DNA of 64,000 nt, from the NCBI RefSeq assembly GCF_036346855.1, contig NZ_CP107841.1:7692001-7756000 (forward strand), in the 5' to 3' direction. This DNA is from Streptomyces europaeiscabiei. GTDB lineage: Bacteria > Actinomycetota > Actinomycetes > Streptomycetales > Streptomycetaceae. The translations under genes and the position numbers were made by a program. Positions 8,024 to 17,060 of this stretch are shown here, one piece after another; the stretch's first letter is position 1, and each line of letters opens with the position of its first letter. Below the pieces are notes generated by a model that ran no database searches, was not told the origin of the DNA, and saw nothing but the letters and a program-made list of their open reading frames with translations.

Positions 8024-9253
8024 TCACTGCGCGAACTTGTCACTCACCGCCTGGTACACGCCCTCGGCGTCCTTGCCCAGCCGCGGCCCGGCCAGCCAGC
8101 CGGCGCTCACCGGTCCGATGGAGGTGTTGGACACCAGCGCGGGCTGACCGTCCGAACCGGTCGCCACCCAGCCACCGCCGGACGAACCACCGGTCATGCT
8201 GCAGCCGATGCGGTACATCGTCGGGTCGGACTCGACGAGCGACAGCCGCCCGGGCTTGTCCGTGCACTGGTACATCGTCTCGCCGTCGTACGGTGCCCCG
8301 GCCGGGTAGCCCGTCGCCGTGATGCTCTCCACCTGCGCGACGGCAGGCGCGTCGAAGTCCACCGGCAGCGCCGAACCGACCATCTCCTCCAGCGACTTGC
8401 CCCCGCTGCCCTCCTCCGGCGTCACATGGATCACCGCGAAGTCGTACGGCGCTCCGTCACCGCCCGACTTGCCCCCCTGCTCGATCCACTGGTCCGAGGT
8501 CTGAGCCCAGTCACCCCACCAGACGCCGTACGGAGCGACCTGCTCCTTGGTGGCGGTCTGCAGCTCCGACGCCGACATACCGCTGTCGTTGTACGAGGGC
8601 ACGAAGGCGATGTTGCGGTACCAGCCGCCCGACTTGCCGGCGTGCACACAGTGGCCGGCCGTCCACACGAGGTTGGACTTGCCCGGGTTGGCCGGGTCCT
8701 GGACCACGGTCGCCGAGCAGACCATCGTGCCTTCGGGCGCGTCGAAGAACACCTTGCCCGCCTCGGGCGCGTTCGCGTGGTACTCCGCCGACACCGCCTC
8801 GGCGTCGACGGACTGCGGAGTCGGGTCGGTCACGCCCTGGTCACCGGTGAGGTCGCTCTCGTCGACCTCCTTCTCCGGCTCCTCGGCGTCCCGCATCCGG
8901 TCCGGGTCCCACAGGTCCTCGATGATGGGGTTGACGTAGTCCTCGGCCTCGCGCAGCCAGTCGTCCTTGTCCCAGTTCTTCCAGGCTCCGCCCCGCCACT
9001 TGTCGAGGTCGATCCCGTGTTCCTTGAGCTTGTCCTTGATGTCGTCCGGGATCTGGATCTTGCCGTCGCCCGCGCTGCCGCTGTCCTGCGCGGACGCCGA
9101 CGCGTCGGCGTTCGCCGTGGTGTCACCCGAGCCGCACGCCGTTGCGGTCAACGACAGAACCGTGGCAAGGCCGACCGCGGCCAGAACGGGGGAGGTACGG
9201 CGGCGCGTGCTCCTCCCGCGACGAGCGGCGAAGAGCGGTCGTATGGGTCGCAT
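8024..9253 (-). CDS. Secreted trypsin/V8-like serine protease, probable lipoprotein
   Basis: 409-residue protein. The start at 9253 has an AGGGGGAG ribosome site; the frame extends another 68 codons upstream but that part is not family-like. An Arg-rich N terminus and hydrophobic stretch end at T-A-T-A-C, so Cys40 is a plausible lipidation site followed by a Gly/Ser/Thr-rich linker. The catalytic triad is readable: His201 (W-T-A-G-H-C), Asp271 (Y-D-F-A-V) and Ser358 (G-S-S-G-G). An acidic helical segment (about residues 64-135) separates the anchor from the protease domain and may act as a pro-region. The twin arginines could also mean Tat export. The natural substrate is not indicated. It is convergent with hflX and divergent from the NIS operon. 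Confidence 0.85.
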   Translation of the reverse strand: MRPIRPLFAARRGRSTRRRTSPVLAAVGLATVLSLTATACGSGDTTANADASASAQDSGSAGDGKIQIPDDIKDKLKEHGIDLDKWRGGAWKNWDKDDWLREAEDYVNPIIEDLWDPDRMRDAEEPEKEVDESDLTGDQGVTDPTPQSVDAEAVSAEYHANAPEAGKVFFDAPEGTMVCSATVVQDPANPGKSNLVWTAGHCVHAGKSGGWYRNIAFVPSYNDSGMSASELQTATKEQVAPYGVWWGDWAQTSDQWIEQGGKSGGDGAPYDFAVIHVTPEEGSGGKSLEEMVGSALPVDFDAPAVAQVESITATGYPAGAPYDGETMYQCTDKPGRLSLVESDPTMYRIGCSMTGGSSGGGWVATGSDGQPALVSNTSIGPVSAGWLAGPRLGKDAEGVYQAVSDKFAQ

Positions 9254-9629
9254 GGTCTGGACTCCCCCTGGGGCGTAAGAGAACTCTGTGCTGCCGAAGC
9301 GGATCGCGCACGGCTTCTCCGCGCGCCCACCGCCCCCTTGTACGTAACCGACACGCCATCGCGCGGCTCCGTACACCTGCTTCTTCGTACGTAGTCGTCG
9401 TACGCGCGGCTTGGTACGGATCCGCCGAGCCACGTCCTTCGGAACGGCATCACACACTATGCGGTCGTTGTGGGGGACATCCGATGGAACGGCAACGGTT
9501 CCGTCACGGCAAAGATCTTCGTCTCACCCGCTTCCCCGTGCGAGTCGCGTCGTTGGTACGGGCGGGGGACCCGCCGGTGCTCGGTGCCCCCTGCCAACTC
9601 GCCTCTGAACAGCGGGAGGAAGTGCAGTC
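9254..9629. other. Divergent intergenic region upstream of the NIS-type operon
   Basis: 376 bp between the protease and aminotransferase starts, so it must hold promoters for both. I see a cluster of GTAC-containing words (about 9340, 9371, 9388, 9399 and 9414) and a small inverted repeat ggaac/gttcc at 9486-9502. I do not see a match to the DmdR/IdeR iron box (TTAGGTTAGGCTAACCTAA), which is unexpected in front of a siderophore-type operon. Confidence 0.5.
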
Positions 9630-11123
9630 GTGGCGGTGACCGAGTCTGCGGTGGCGCCGGTGGGGCGTGAGCCCGAGCGAGCGCGTTCGGGGCACGAGTA
9701 CGAACCGGCGCGCACACGACGGGAACCCGACGGGGCGCGTTCGGCGCACGAGGGCATCCTGCGGCGGCAGGCCGCCCGAGAGTCGGCGGCGCGCACCTAC
9801 GCGCGAGCCCTGCCCATCGTGCCTGTCCGCGCACGCGGTCTGACCATCGAGGGCGCGGACGGCCGCCGCTACCTCGACTGTCTGTCCGGCGCGGGCACAC
9901 TCGCCCTCGGCCACAACCACCCGGTCGTCCTCGAAGCGATCCGCAAGGTGCTCGACTCGGGCGCTCCGCTCCACGTCCTCGACCTGGCGACCCCCGTCAA
10001 GGACGCCTTCACCACCGAACTGTTCCGCACCCTTCCGCCAGGGCTCGCGGACCGCGCACGCGTCCAGTTCTGCGGACCCGCCGGTACGGATGCGGTCGAG
10101 GCCGCCTTCAAACTGGTCCGGGCGGCGACCGGACGCACCGGAATGCTCGCCTTCACCGGCGCTTACCACGGCATGACCGCCGGGGCACTGGAAGCGTCCG
10201 GAGGCGCCTACGACGTACGGGTGGCGCGTCTGCCGTACCCGCAGGAATACCGCTGCCCCTTCGGCATCGGCGGTGAGCGCGGCGCCGAACTCGCCGCCCG
10301 CTGGACCGAGTCCGTCCTCGACGACGCCAGGTCCGGCGTACCGCTGCCCGCCGGCATGATTGTCGAACCCGTCCAGGGCGAGGGCGGCGTCATCCCCGCC
10401 CCGGACGGTTGGCTGCGCCGCATGCGTGAGATCACCGCCGCGCACTCGATCCCGCTGATCGCCGACGAGGTTCAGACGGGCGTGGGCCGCACCGGCCGGT
10501 TCTGGGCCGTCGAGCACAGTGGAGTCGTCCCCGATGTGATGATCCTGTCCAAGGCCATCGGCGGCAGCCTCCCGCTGGCCGTCGTGGTCTACCGCGACGA
10601 CCTCGACGTCTGGCAGCCAGGCGCCCACGCCGGCACCTTCCGCGGCAACCAGCTCGCCATGGCCGCCGGCACCGCCACCCTCGCCCATGTCCGCGAGAAC
10701 GGCCTCGCCGAACGTGCCGAGACCCTGGGCGCCCGCATGCTCACCCGACTCCGCGGCCTCACCGACCAGTTCGCCTGTGTCGGCGACGTTCGGGGACGAG
10801 GGCTGATGATCGGCATCGAAATGGTCACGCCGGACGCACCGCGTCCATCCGACGACACCGGCCCCCGCCCCCCGGCGCCCTCCCTCGCCACCGCGGTCCA
10901 GCGCGAGTGTCTCCGCCGCGGCCTGATCGTCGAACTCGGCGGCCGCCATGCCGGCGTCGTCCGCCTCCTCCCACCCCTCACGATCACCGACGAACAGACG
11001 AACGCCGTACTCGACCGCCTGACGGACGCGATCGCCTCGGTAGCGGCCACCGCCGAAACCCGAGGCTTCGTGAGCCCGACGCCCGAGCGAGCCGGAGGAC
11101 CCGGACGCCCGCCCGACGACTGA
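9630..11123 (+). CDS. Class III PLP aminotransferase (diaminobutyrate-2-oxoglutarate type), NIS operon
   Basis: 497-residue class III (fold type I) aminotransferase. Visible are G-T-D-A-V-E-A-A near the PLP phosphate site, G-A-Y-H-G-M-T, A-D-E-V-Q-T-G-V-G-R and the PLP lysine Lys308 in L-S-K-A-I-G-G-S. It resembles the EctB/RhbA/PvdH group that makes 2,4-diaminobutyrate from aspartate semialdehyde with glutamate, but the donor and product cannot be fixed from sequence. The GTG start has GGGAGGA nine bases upstream. The first 50 residues are Arg- and Glu-rich and poorly conserved. It is first in a three-gene run with an IucA/IucC synthetase and an IucB-like acyltransferase, so it probably supplies the diamine building block. 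Confidence 0.88.
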   Translation: MAVTESAVAPVGREPERARSGHEYEPARTRREPDGARSAHEGILRRQAARESAARTYARALPIVPVRARGLTIEGADGRRYLDCLSGAGTLALGHNHPVVLEAIRKVLDSGAPLHVLDLATPVKDAFTTELFRTLPPGLADRARVQFCGPAGTDAVEAAFKLVRAATGRTGMLAFTGAYHGMTAGALEASGGAYDVRVARLPYPQEYRCPFGIGGERGAELAARWTESVLDDARSGVPLPAGMIVEPVQGEGGVIPAPDGWLRRMREITAAHSIPLIADEVQTGVGRTGRFWAVEHSGVVPDVMILSKAIGGSLPLAVVVYRDDLDVWQPGAHAGTFRGNQLAMAAGTATLAHVRENGLAERAETLGARMLTRLRGLTDQFACVGDVRGRGLMIGIEMVTPDAPRPSDDTGPRPPAPSLATAVQRECLRRGLIVELGGRHAGVVRLLPPLTITDEQTNAVLDRLTDAIASVAATAETRGFVSPTPERAGGPGRPPDD

Positions 11124-11367
11124 CAGCCGAGCCAAGTCGAACAGCCGGCCGAAACTGCCCCCGCCCCGCCCGTGAACCAACCGCGCACCCCAGGTACCGC
11201 ACCACCGAGCCACCGCCTCCACTCCCTCCTGACAAGCCCCCACTGCGCCATCGCCCCCCACGCCTCCCACAGCCCCCACCCCCGCCTCCCTCCCGCACAA
11301 GTCCCGACCCCGTTCGCCAGCACGGATCCGCGACTGCCCTCCCGCACGAGCAACCCCAGGAACCGCC

Positions 11368-13818
11368 TTGAAGCCGCCGCCCGCACCCGAGGCCCACACC
11401 GACGATCACCGCATGGAAGCCGGCAGCCCCCAGGCTGCCCCGAGCCCGCCGAGCGTCGAGCCATCACCCAGCCAGGTCGAGCCGAGGTCCAGCCAGGCTG
11501 AGCGGGGGGCCGATCCGGCCGAGCAGGGTTCTGGTCGGGCTGATCCAGCGCAGGCCTGCCAGGGCGCGCCGGGGCCTGGCAGGCCTGCGCTGGTTCCGTA
11601 CCCTGCCAAGCCAGTCCCTCGCCAAGCCGCGTTCGCCGACCATTCGACCGAGCCACGTCACGAGCGCGAGCAGTCTGTCCCTGGCCAAGCCGGCGGAACC
11701 CGGACCACCGGACCTCTGCCCAGCCCCGCCACCGACGCCCTGCACCACCCCGACCCGCACACCGCGGCCCAGGCGGCAGCGGTCGAGAACCTCTTGCGCT
11801 GCTGGGTACGCGAACACGACCTCACCTCCCCCCACGACGGCACCCTCCGCATCCCCCTCCCCACGTCCGGCACGACACTCCTCGCCCCGGTGCACTACTG
11901 GTCCCTCACCGGCTGGCACCGATTCGGCCCGCCACACCTCGCCCACACCCGCGGGACCGCACCACCGGTCGACGCGGTCACGGTGGCGTCCCTACTGGCC
12001 AGGGAGGCGGCCGCGCGAGGCCGTCAAGAGACGGGTGTCCCCGAGCCCCGACCCACGACAGCGCACACCCTCGCGTCCCACACCACGGGTCGGCCGGATC
12101 AAACCGATCCGCTCGCCCCACTCGACCACCCTGGCCCGCCCCGCCGACTCGACCCCCTCGATCAGCCTCGCCAACCAGGTCGACCCGACCGACCCGACCG
12201 GCTCGACCAACTTGGCCAACGCGACCAGCTCGACCGGCCCGACCAACACGATCAGAACGATCGGATCGACCAGCTCGACCTGGCCCGTAGCGTCGCCGAC
12301 TCCGCACGACGCGTCACCATGTTCATCGCCGAGCGCCGAGCCGAGCCCGCCGACCATCCGGACCGATTCCTCGCCGCCGAGCAGGCTCTCGTCCTCGGTC
12401 ACCCCCTGCACCCCACCCCGAAGAGCCGGGAAGGGCTCGCCGAAGCCGAGGCGCGCCTCTATTCACCGGAATTGCGTGGCTCCTTTCCCCTGCACTGGCT
12501 GGCGATCGCACCCTCCGTCCTGTCCACCGACTCGGCATGGACCGAGCGCGGTCGTGTCATCCCCGCCGAACAGCTGACCGCACGGCTGGCCGGCCCGGGG
12601 CTGCCGCTGCCGGAGGGCTACACCGCCCTGCCCGTGCACCCCTGGCAGCTCCGCGAGGTCCGCCACCGCCCGGCAGTGGCCGCTCTGCTCGATGCCGGCC
12701 TGCTCCGAGACCTGGGTCCGTACGGCGACCCGTGGCACCCCACGTCCTCCGTCCGTACCGTCCACCGCACCGGCGCCCCCGTGATGCTGAAGCTCTCGCT
12801 GGGCCTGCGCATCACCAACTCCCTTCGTGAGAACCTCCGCAAGGAACTCCACCGCGGTGTCGAGGTCCATCGACTGCTGCGCACCGGCCTGGCCGCGCAG
12901 TGGCAGGCCGCCCACTCCGGGTTCGACATCGTCCGTGACCCCGCCTGGCTGGCTGCCACCGCACCGGACGGCGACCCTCTGCCCGGCCTGGACGTGATGG
13001 TCCGGCACAACCCGTTCGGCCCGGCTGACGACGCGGCCTGCGTAGCGGGCCTTGTGTCACCGATGCCGCACGCCCGTGCCGAGCGACGAGCGGACCACCC
13101 CGGTGACCAGCAGGACCGCCCCGACGGCCAAGAGCCGGTGTGCCCCGCCAGCCCCCTGCGGCAGCGCTGTGAAACACCGCCCGATGAGCGACTCACCATG
13201 CGGTCGCGGCTCGCCGAAGTCGTCACCCGCCTGGCCGGGCGCACCAACCGTCCCCGAGGCACCGTCGCCGCCGAGTGGTTCCTGCGCTACCTGGAGCAGG
13301 TCGTGCGGCCCGTGCTGTGGCTGGACAGCGAGGCCGGGATCGCCCTCGAAGCGCACCAGCAGAACACGCTCGTCCTGATGGACTCCGACGGCTGGCCCAT
13401 CGGCGGCCGGTACCGCGACAACCAGGGCTACTACTTCCGTGCATCCCGTCGCGCGGATCTCGAAGCCCGACTGCCCGGCATCGGCGAGCGCAGCGACACG
13501 TTCGTCTCCGACGAGGTCACCGACGAACGGTTCGCCTACTACCTCGGCATCAACAACGTGCTCGGCCTCATCGGCGCGTTCGGCTCCCAGCGCCTCGGCG
13601 ACGAGTGCCTCCTGCTCGCCGCCTTCCGCCGCTTCCTCACGGATGTGGCCACCGGACCGGGCCGGCTCAACACGACCCTGCCGGCACGGCTGCTCGACTC
13701 ACCCGTCCTGCGCTGCAAGGCCAACCTTCTGACCCGTCTCCACGGCCTCGACGAACTCGTCGGCCCGGTCGACACCCAGTCCGTCTACGTCACCATCACC
13801 AACCCCCTCCATCGCTGA
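11368..13818 (+). CDS. IucA/IucC-family NIS siderophore synthetase with low-complexity insertions
   Basis: 816 residues, against about 550-620 usual for the family. NIS synthetases adenylate a carboxylate such as citrate and join it to an amine or hydroxylamine. Family motifs are in order: G-H-P-L-H-P-T-P-K-S-R (about residue 344), H-P-W-Q-L-R-E-V, K-L-S-L-G-L-R-I-T (about 474) and E-A-H-Q-Q-N (661) followed by R-D-N-Q-G. The extra length is an N-terminal extension of about 130 Pro/Ser/Gln-rich residues, an Asp/Pro/Gln/Arg-rich insert (about 225-308) and a second shorter insert (about 573-608). All stay in frame. The start is TTG 11368 with AGGA at 11358-11361; ATG 11413 is the alternative. 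It follows the aminotransferase by 244 bp and precedes the acyltransferase. Confidence 0.87.
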   Translation: MKPPPAPEAHTDDHRMEAGSPQAAPSPPSVEPSPSQVEPRSSQAERGADPAEQGSGRADPAQACQGAPGPGRPALVPYPAKPVPRQAAFADHSTEPRHEREQSVPGQAGGTRTTGPLPSPATDALHHPDPHTAAQAAAVENLLRCWVREHDLTSPHDGTLRIPLPTSGTTLLAPVHYWSLTGWHRFGPPHLAHTRGTAPPVDAVTVASLLAREAAARGRQETGVPEPRPTTAHTLASHTTGRPDQTDPLAPLDHPGPPRRLDPLDQPRQPGRPDRPDRLDQLGQRDQLDRPDQHDQNDRIDQLDLARSVADSARRVTMFIAERRAEPADHPDRFLAAEQALVLGHPLHPTPKSREGLAEAEARLYSPELRGSFPLHWLAIAPSVLSTDSAWTERGRVIPAEQLTARLAGPGLPLPEGYTALPVHPWQLREVRHRPAVAALLDAGLLRDLGPYGDPWHPTSSVRTVHRTGAPVMLKLSLGLRITNSLRENLRKELHRGVEVHRLLRTGLAAQWQAAHSGFDIVRDPAWLAATAPDGDPLPGLDVMVRHNPFGPADDAACVAGLVSPMPHARAERRADHPGDQQDRPDGQEPVCPASPLRQRCETPPDERLTMRSRLAEVVTRLAGRTNRPRGTVAAEWFLRYLEQVVRPVLWLDSEAGIALEAHQQNTLVLMDSDGWPIGGRYRDNQGYYFRASRRADLEARLPGIGERSDTFVSDEVTDERFAYYLGINNVLGLIGAFGSQRLGDECLLLAAFRRFLTDVATGPGRLNTTLPARLLDSPVLRCKANLLTRLHGLDELVGPVDTQSVYVTITNPLHR
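11545..11593. repeat. Perfect 19-bp inverted repeat inside the NIS synthetase N-terminal extension
   Basis: ccagcgcaggcctgccagg (11545-11563) and its exact reverse complement (11575-11593) flank an 11-base GC-rich loop. It lies in the variable N-terminal extension of the synthetase gene. A transcript would fold into a very stable stem-loop early in the coding region or, if translation starts later, in the leader. Confidence 0.8.
12040..12290 (+). repeat. Degenerate Asp/Pro/Gln/Arg-coding repeat tract within the NIS synthetase gene
   Basis: A run built from short variations on gacc/cgacc words that encodes repeated D-P, D-Q, D-R and D-H pairs (about residues 225-308). The repeats are imperfect and continue into the conserved domain without breaking the frame. 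The composition differs sharply from the flanking domain and suggests expansion by slippage. Confidence 0.65.
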
Positions 13819-13918
13819 CCGGGCCCTTCGCCGCTGTTCAGCCCACATGTCTGCGTACTGCGACTCCCTTCAGCCCCGAGGAACATGACCCGCCCGATCT
13901 CCTGAGAGGAGCGTCGCC

Positions 13919-14665
13919 ATGACTCCCACCGACGCGAGCACCGACGCGAGCACCGACACCGCCTCGGCCCCGACGAGCAATGAGGACACGCTCGAACTGC
14001 GCCTGACCGACGACTTCCTCGCGCTCCTGTCCGAGGACGGCGACTCATGCGGCGGCAGGACCGAGGCAGTACAGGGGATGCCCCCGGCCAACGGCGAGTT
14101 GCTGGACCACCTCGCCGACTGGGGTCCGGTCGTCACCCCGGCAGGCACCCTGCACCTCGTCCCCGTCCGCCCCGAACGGGAGCTCCCGCTGGTCTCCCGC
14201 TGGATGAACGACTCGGCCGTGGCCTCCTACTGGAAGCTCGCCGGAACCGAGGACGTGACCGCGGACCACCTCCGGACCCAGCTCGGCGGCGACGGCCGCA
14301 GCGTGCCCTGCCTCGGGCTGCTGAACGGCACCCCGATGAGTTATTGGGAGATCTACCGGGCGGACCTCGACCCCATCGCCCGCCACTACCCCGCCCGTCC
14401 GCACGACACCGGAATCCACCTCCTCATCGGACCCGTGGCCGACCGGGGGCGGGGGCTCGGTGCGACCCTGCTCCGCGCCGTAGCCGATCTCGTCCTCGAC
14501 AGAAGACCTTCCTGTGCCCGCGTCGTCGCCGAACCCGACCTTCGCAACTTTCCCTCCGTCTCCGCTTTCCTGAGCGCAGGCTTCCGGTTCTCCGCCGAGG
14601 TCGACCTGCCCGACAAGCGGGCCGCCCTCATGGTCAGGGACCGGCTTCTGCGTGATCTGATGTAG
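13919..14665 (+). CDS. GNAT-family acyltransferase, IucB/MbtK-like (siderophore type)
   Basis: 248-residue protein. A Thr/Asp-rich N terminus with a tandem T-D-A-S repeat leads into a GNAT fold of the siderophore type: W-M-N-D-x-x-V-A-S-Y-W, then Y-W-E-I-Y-R-A-D and D-R-G-R-G-L-G, the acyl-CoA loop. IucB-like enzymes acylate the hydroxylamine of N-hydroxylysine or related amines. A strong GAGAGGAG ribosome site precedes ATG 13919, 100 bp after the synthetase stop. No N-hydroxylase gene is present here, so the acceptor may be a plain amine, or the hydroxylase may be encoded elsewhere. The linkage with the two preceding genes supports a role in an NIS-type metabolite. Confidence 0.82.
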   Translation: MTPTDASTDASTDTASAPTSNEDTLELRLTDDFLALLSEDGDSCGGRTEAVQGMPPANGELLDHLADWGPVVTPAGTLHLVPVRPERELPLVSRWMNDSAVASYWKLAGTEDVTADHLRTQLGGDGRSVPCLGLLNGTPMSYWEIYRADLDPIARHYPARPHDTGIHLLIGPVADRGRGLGATLLRAVADLVLDRRPSCARVVAEPDLRNFPSVSAFLSAGFRFSAEVDLPDKRAALMVRDRLLRDLM

Positions 14666-14878
14666 ATCCGATGTGGATCTGCTGTGATGCCGTCATTTCT
14701 GGTACACCGCCCGCGCCGATCCGGTTCCCGATCGAACCGACTCGATTTCCGGCCTCCGAGAATCGGCCCTTCCCGACGAAGAGAACCCGGCCTTGATCCC
14801 GCCCCTCCTGCCACTCCCGCCCCGTGCCTCCGCCTTGATAACCCGTTTGTCAGTGGTGACCCGTAGGGTGGTCGCGCT

Positions 14879-16873
14879 ATGACGAAGCCCTCACTCCACG
14901 AACTCCTGCATGCCGCCGTCGCCGCTGTCGGCGGCATGGAGCGCCCCGGCCAGGTGACCATGGCCGAAGCCGTCGCAGAGGCGATCGACGACGGCTCCCA
15001 TCTGCTGGTCCAGGCGGGTACCGGCACCGGCAAGTCGCTCGGTTATTTGGTGCCCGCGCTCGCACAGGGGGAGCGCGTCGTCGTCGCGACGGCGACCTTG
15101 GCGCTCCAGCGCCAGCTGGTGGAGCGGGACCTGCCGAGAACGGTCGACGCGCTGCATCCGCTGCTGCGCCGCCGCCCCGAGTTCGCGATGCTCAAGGGCC
15201 GGTCGAACTACCTGTGCCTGCACCGCCTGAACGAAGGCGTGCCGCAGGACGAGGAGGAGGGCCTCTTCGACCAGTTCGAGGCGGCCGCGCCCTCCAGCAA
15301 GCTGGGCCAGGACCTGCTGCGGCTGCGGGACTGGTCGCAGGAGACCGAGACCGGCGACCGGGACGACCTCACCCCGGGTGTGTCCGACCGTGCCTGGGCG
15401 CAGATCTCCGTCTCGTCCAGGGAGTGCCTGGGCGCTACGAAGTGCGCGTACGGCGCCGAGTGCTTCGCCGAGATGGCCCGGGAGCGCGCCAAGCTCTCCG
15501 AGGTGGTCGTCACCAATCACGCGCTGCTCGCGATCGACGCCATCGAGGGTGCGCCGGTGCTCCCGCAGCACGAGGTGCTGATCGTGGACGAGGCGCATGA
15601 ACTCGTCTCACGGGTGACCGGAGTGGCGACCGGCGAGCTCACGCCGGGCCAGGTCAACCGCGCTGTGAAGCGGTCGGCGAAGCTCGTGAACGAGAAGGCC
15701 GCCGACCAGCTCCAGACCGCCGCCGAGGGATTCGAGCGGGTCATGGAGCTGGCGCTGCCGGGCCGCCTGGAGGAGGTCCCCGAGGACCTGGCGTACGTCC
15801 TCATGGCGCTGCGCGATGCCGCCCGTACGGTGATCTCGGCGATCGGCAGCACGCGCGACAAGTCCGTCCAGGACGAGGACGCCGTCCGCAAGCAGGCGCT
15901 GGCGGCCGTGGAGAGCGTGCACGACGTGGCGGAGCGGATCAGCAACGGTTCCGAGTGGGACGTCGTCTGGTACGAACGCCACGACCGCTTCGGCGCGTCC
16001 CTGCGCGTCGCCCCGATGTCGGTGTCGGGTCTCCTCCGGGAGAAACTCTTCGCGGACCGTTCCGTCACCCTGACCTCGGCCACCCTCAAGCTCGGCGGCG
16101 ACTTCAACGGCGTGGGCGCGTCATTGGGGCTGGCGCCGGAGGGCACTCAGGGGGACGACCTTCCGCAGTGGAAGGGAGTGGACGTCGGATCGCCGTTCGA
16201 CTACCCGCGGCAGGGCATCCTCTACGTCGCCAAACATCTGTCGCGGCCCGCGCGGGACGGCGACCGGGCGGACATGCTGGACGAGCTCACGGAGCTGATC
16301 CAGGCGGCCGGCGGCCGGACGCTCGGCCTGTTCTCGTCGATGCGAGCAGCCCAGTTGGCGGCGGAGGAACTGCGCGTCCGGATCCCCGAGTACCCGATCC
16401 TGCTCCAGGGCGAGGAGACGCTCGGCGAGCTGATCAAGGGCTTCGCGGCCGACCCGAGGACCTGCCTCTTCGGCACGCTGTCGCTCTGGCAGGGCGTCGA
16501 CGTGCCCGGGCCCAGCTGCCAGCTGGTCGTGATGGACAAGATTCCGTTCCCGCGCCCCGACGACCCTTTGATGAGCGCCCGCCAGAAAGCCGTCGAGGAG
16601 GCGGGCGGCAACGGCTTCATGGCCGTCGCCGCCACTCACGCGGCCCTGCTGATGGCCCAGGGCGCGGGCCGGCTCGTACGGGCGCAGGGAGACCGAGGTG
16701 TGGTCGCCGTACTGGATCAGCGCCTGGCGACCGCGCGGTACGGCAGCTATCTGAAGGCGTCACTGCCCGATTTCTGGTACACGACGGACCGTAACCAGGT
16801 CCGCAGGTCGCTCGCCGCGATCGACAGCGCGGCGAAGGACAGGGAAGCAGAGGCGGAGAAGGCGGAGGCGTGA
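14879..16873 (+). CDS. ATP-dependent DNA helicase of the DinG/XPD superfamily
   Basis: 664-residue superfamily 2 helicase. Walker A is A-G-T-G-T-G-K-S and the DEAH box is V-D-E-A-H-E-L. Between them four cysteines (L-C-L, E-C-L-G, K-C-A-Y-G and E-C-F) are spaced as expected for the XPD/DinG iron-sulfur domain. The C-terminal helicase half has L-W-Q-G-V-D-V-P-G and Q-G-A-G-R-L-V-R. Such enzymes unwind 5' to 3' and resolve R-loops, forks or G-quadruplexes. The ribosome site before ATG 14879 is weak. It converges on lexA across two hairpins. A half SOS box upstream is not convincing, so SOS control is not claimed. YoaA is an equally good name. Confidence 0.9.
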   Translation: MTKPSLHELLHAAVAAVGGMERPGQVTMAEAVAEAIDDGSHLLVQAGTGTGKSLGYLVPALAQGERVVVATATLALQRQLVERDLPRTVDALHPLLRRRPEFAMLKGRSNYLCLHRLNEGVPQDEEEGLFDQFEAAAPSSKLGQDLLRLRDWSQETETGDRDDLTPGVSDRAWAQISVSSRECLGATKCAYGAECFAEMARERAKLSEVVVTNHALLAIDAIEGAPVLPQHEVLIVDEAHELVSRVTGVATGELTPGQVNRAVKRSAKLVNEKAADQLQTAAEGFERVMELALPGRLEEVPEDLAYVLMALRDAARTVISAIGSTRDKSVQDEDAVRKQALAAVESVHDVAERISNGSEWDVVWYERHDRFGASLRVAPMSVSGLLREKLFADRSVTLTSATLKLGGDFNGVGASLGLAPEGTQGDDLPQWKGVDVGSPFDYPRQGILYVAKHLSRPARDGDRADMLDELTELIQAAGGRTLGLFSSMRAAQLAAEELRVRIPEYPILLQGEETLGELIKGFAADPRTCLFGTLSLWQGVDVPGPSCQLVVMDKIPFPRPDDPLMSARQKAVEEAGGNGFMAVAATHAALLMAQGAGRLVRAQGDRGVVAVLDQRLATARYGSYLKASLPDFWYTTDRNQVRRSLAAIDSAAKDREAEAEKAEA

Positions 16874-16877
16874 ACGA

Positions 16878-16917
16878 CCGGTGGCCTGTCCCGATCGTTT
16901 CGGGGACAGGCCACCGG
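16878..16917 (+). terminator. Terminator after the DinG-like helicase gene
   Basis: ccggtggcctgtccc at 16878-16892 pairs perfectly with gggacaggccaccgg at 16903-16917 over a 10-base loop, immediately after the helicase stop codon. Confidence 0.85.
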
Positions 16918-16978
16918 CCGTTCTGCGCACGGACTCAGGGCCCGGACCGTGCTTCTTCGGCGGGTCCTGGACAGCCCA

Positions 16979-17013
16979 GGGCCCCGGAACCGGCGCAGTG
17001 GATTCCGGGGCCC
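16979..17013 (-). terminator. Hairpin downstream of lexA
   Basis: gggccccggaa and ttccggggccc form an 11-bp stem with a 13-base loop about 50 bp past the lexA stop (lexA reads leftward). It is a likely lexA terminator. Confidence 0.65.
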
Positions 17014-17060
17014 GGATCGTGGGCGGGGACGGGCCATGGGCGACCGTCCGCCGCTGGGTG

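Noticed and set aside
7910..9394. 494-codon plus-strand frame over the serine protease
   Set aside because: Antisense to a protein with a complete catalytic triad and signal; the frame is Arg/Val-rich without motifs.
9254..9629. Iron box before the NIS operon
   Set aside because: No stretch resembles TTAGGTTAGGCTAACCTAA closely; the best words share only a few bases.
14700..14780. SOS box for the DinG-like helicase gene
   Set aside because: Only one half (TCGAAC) is visible and the second half does not match GTTCGA.
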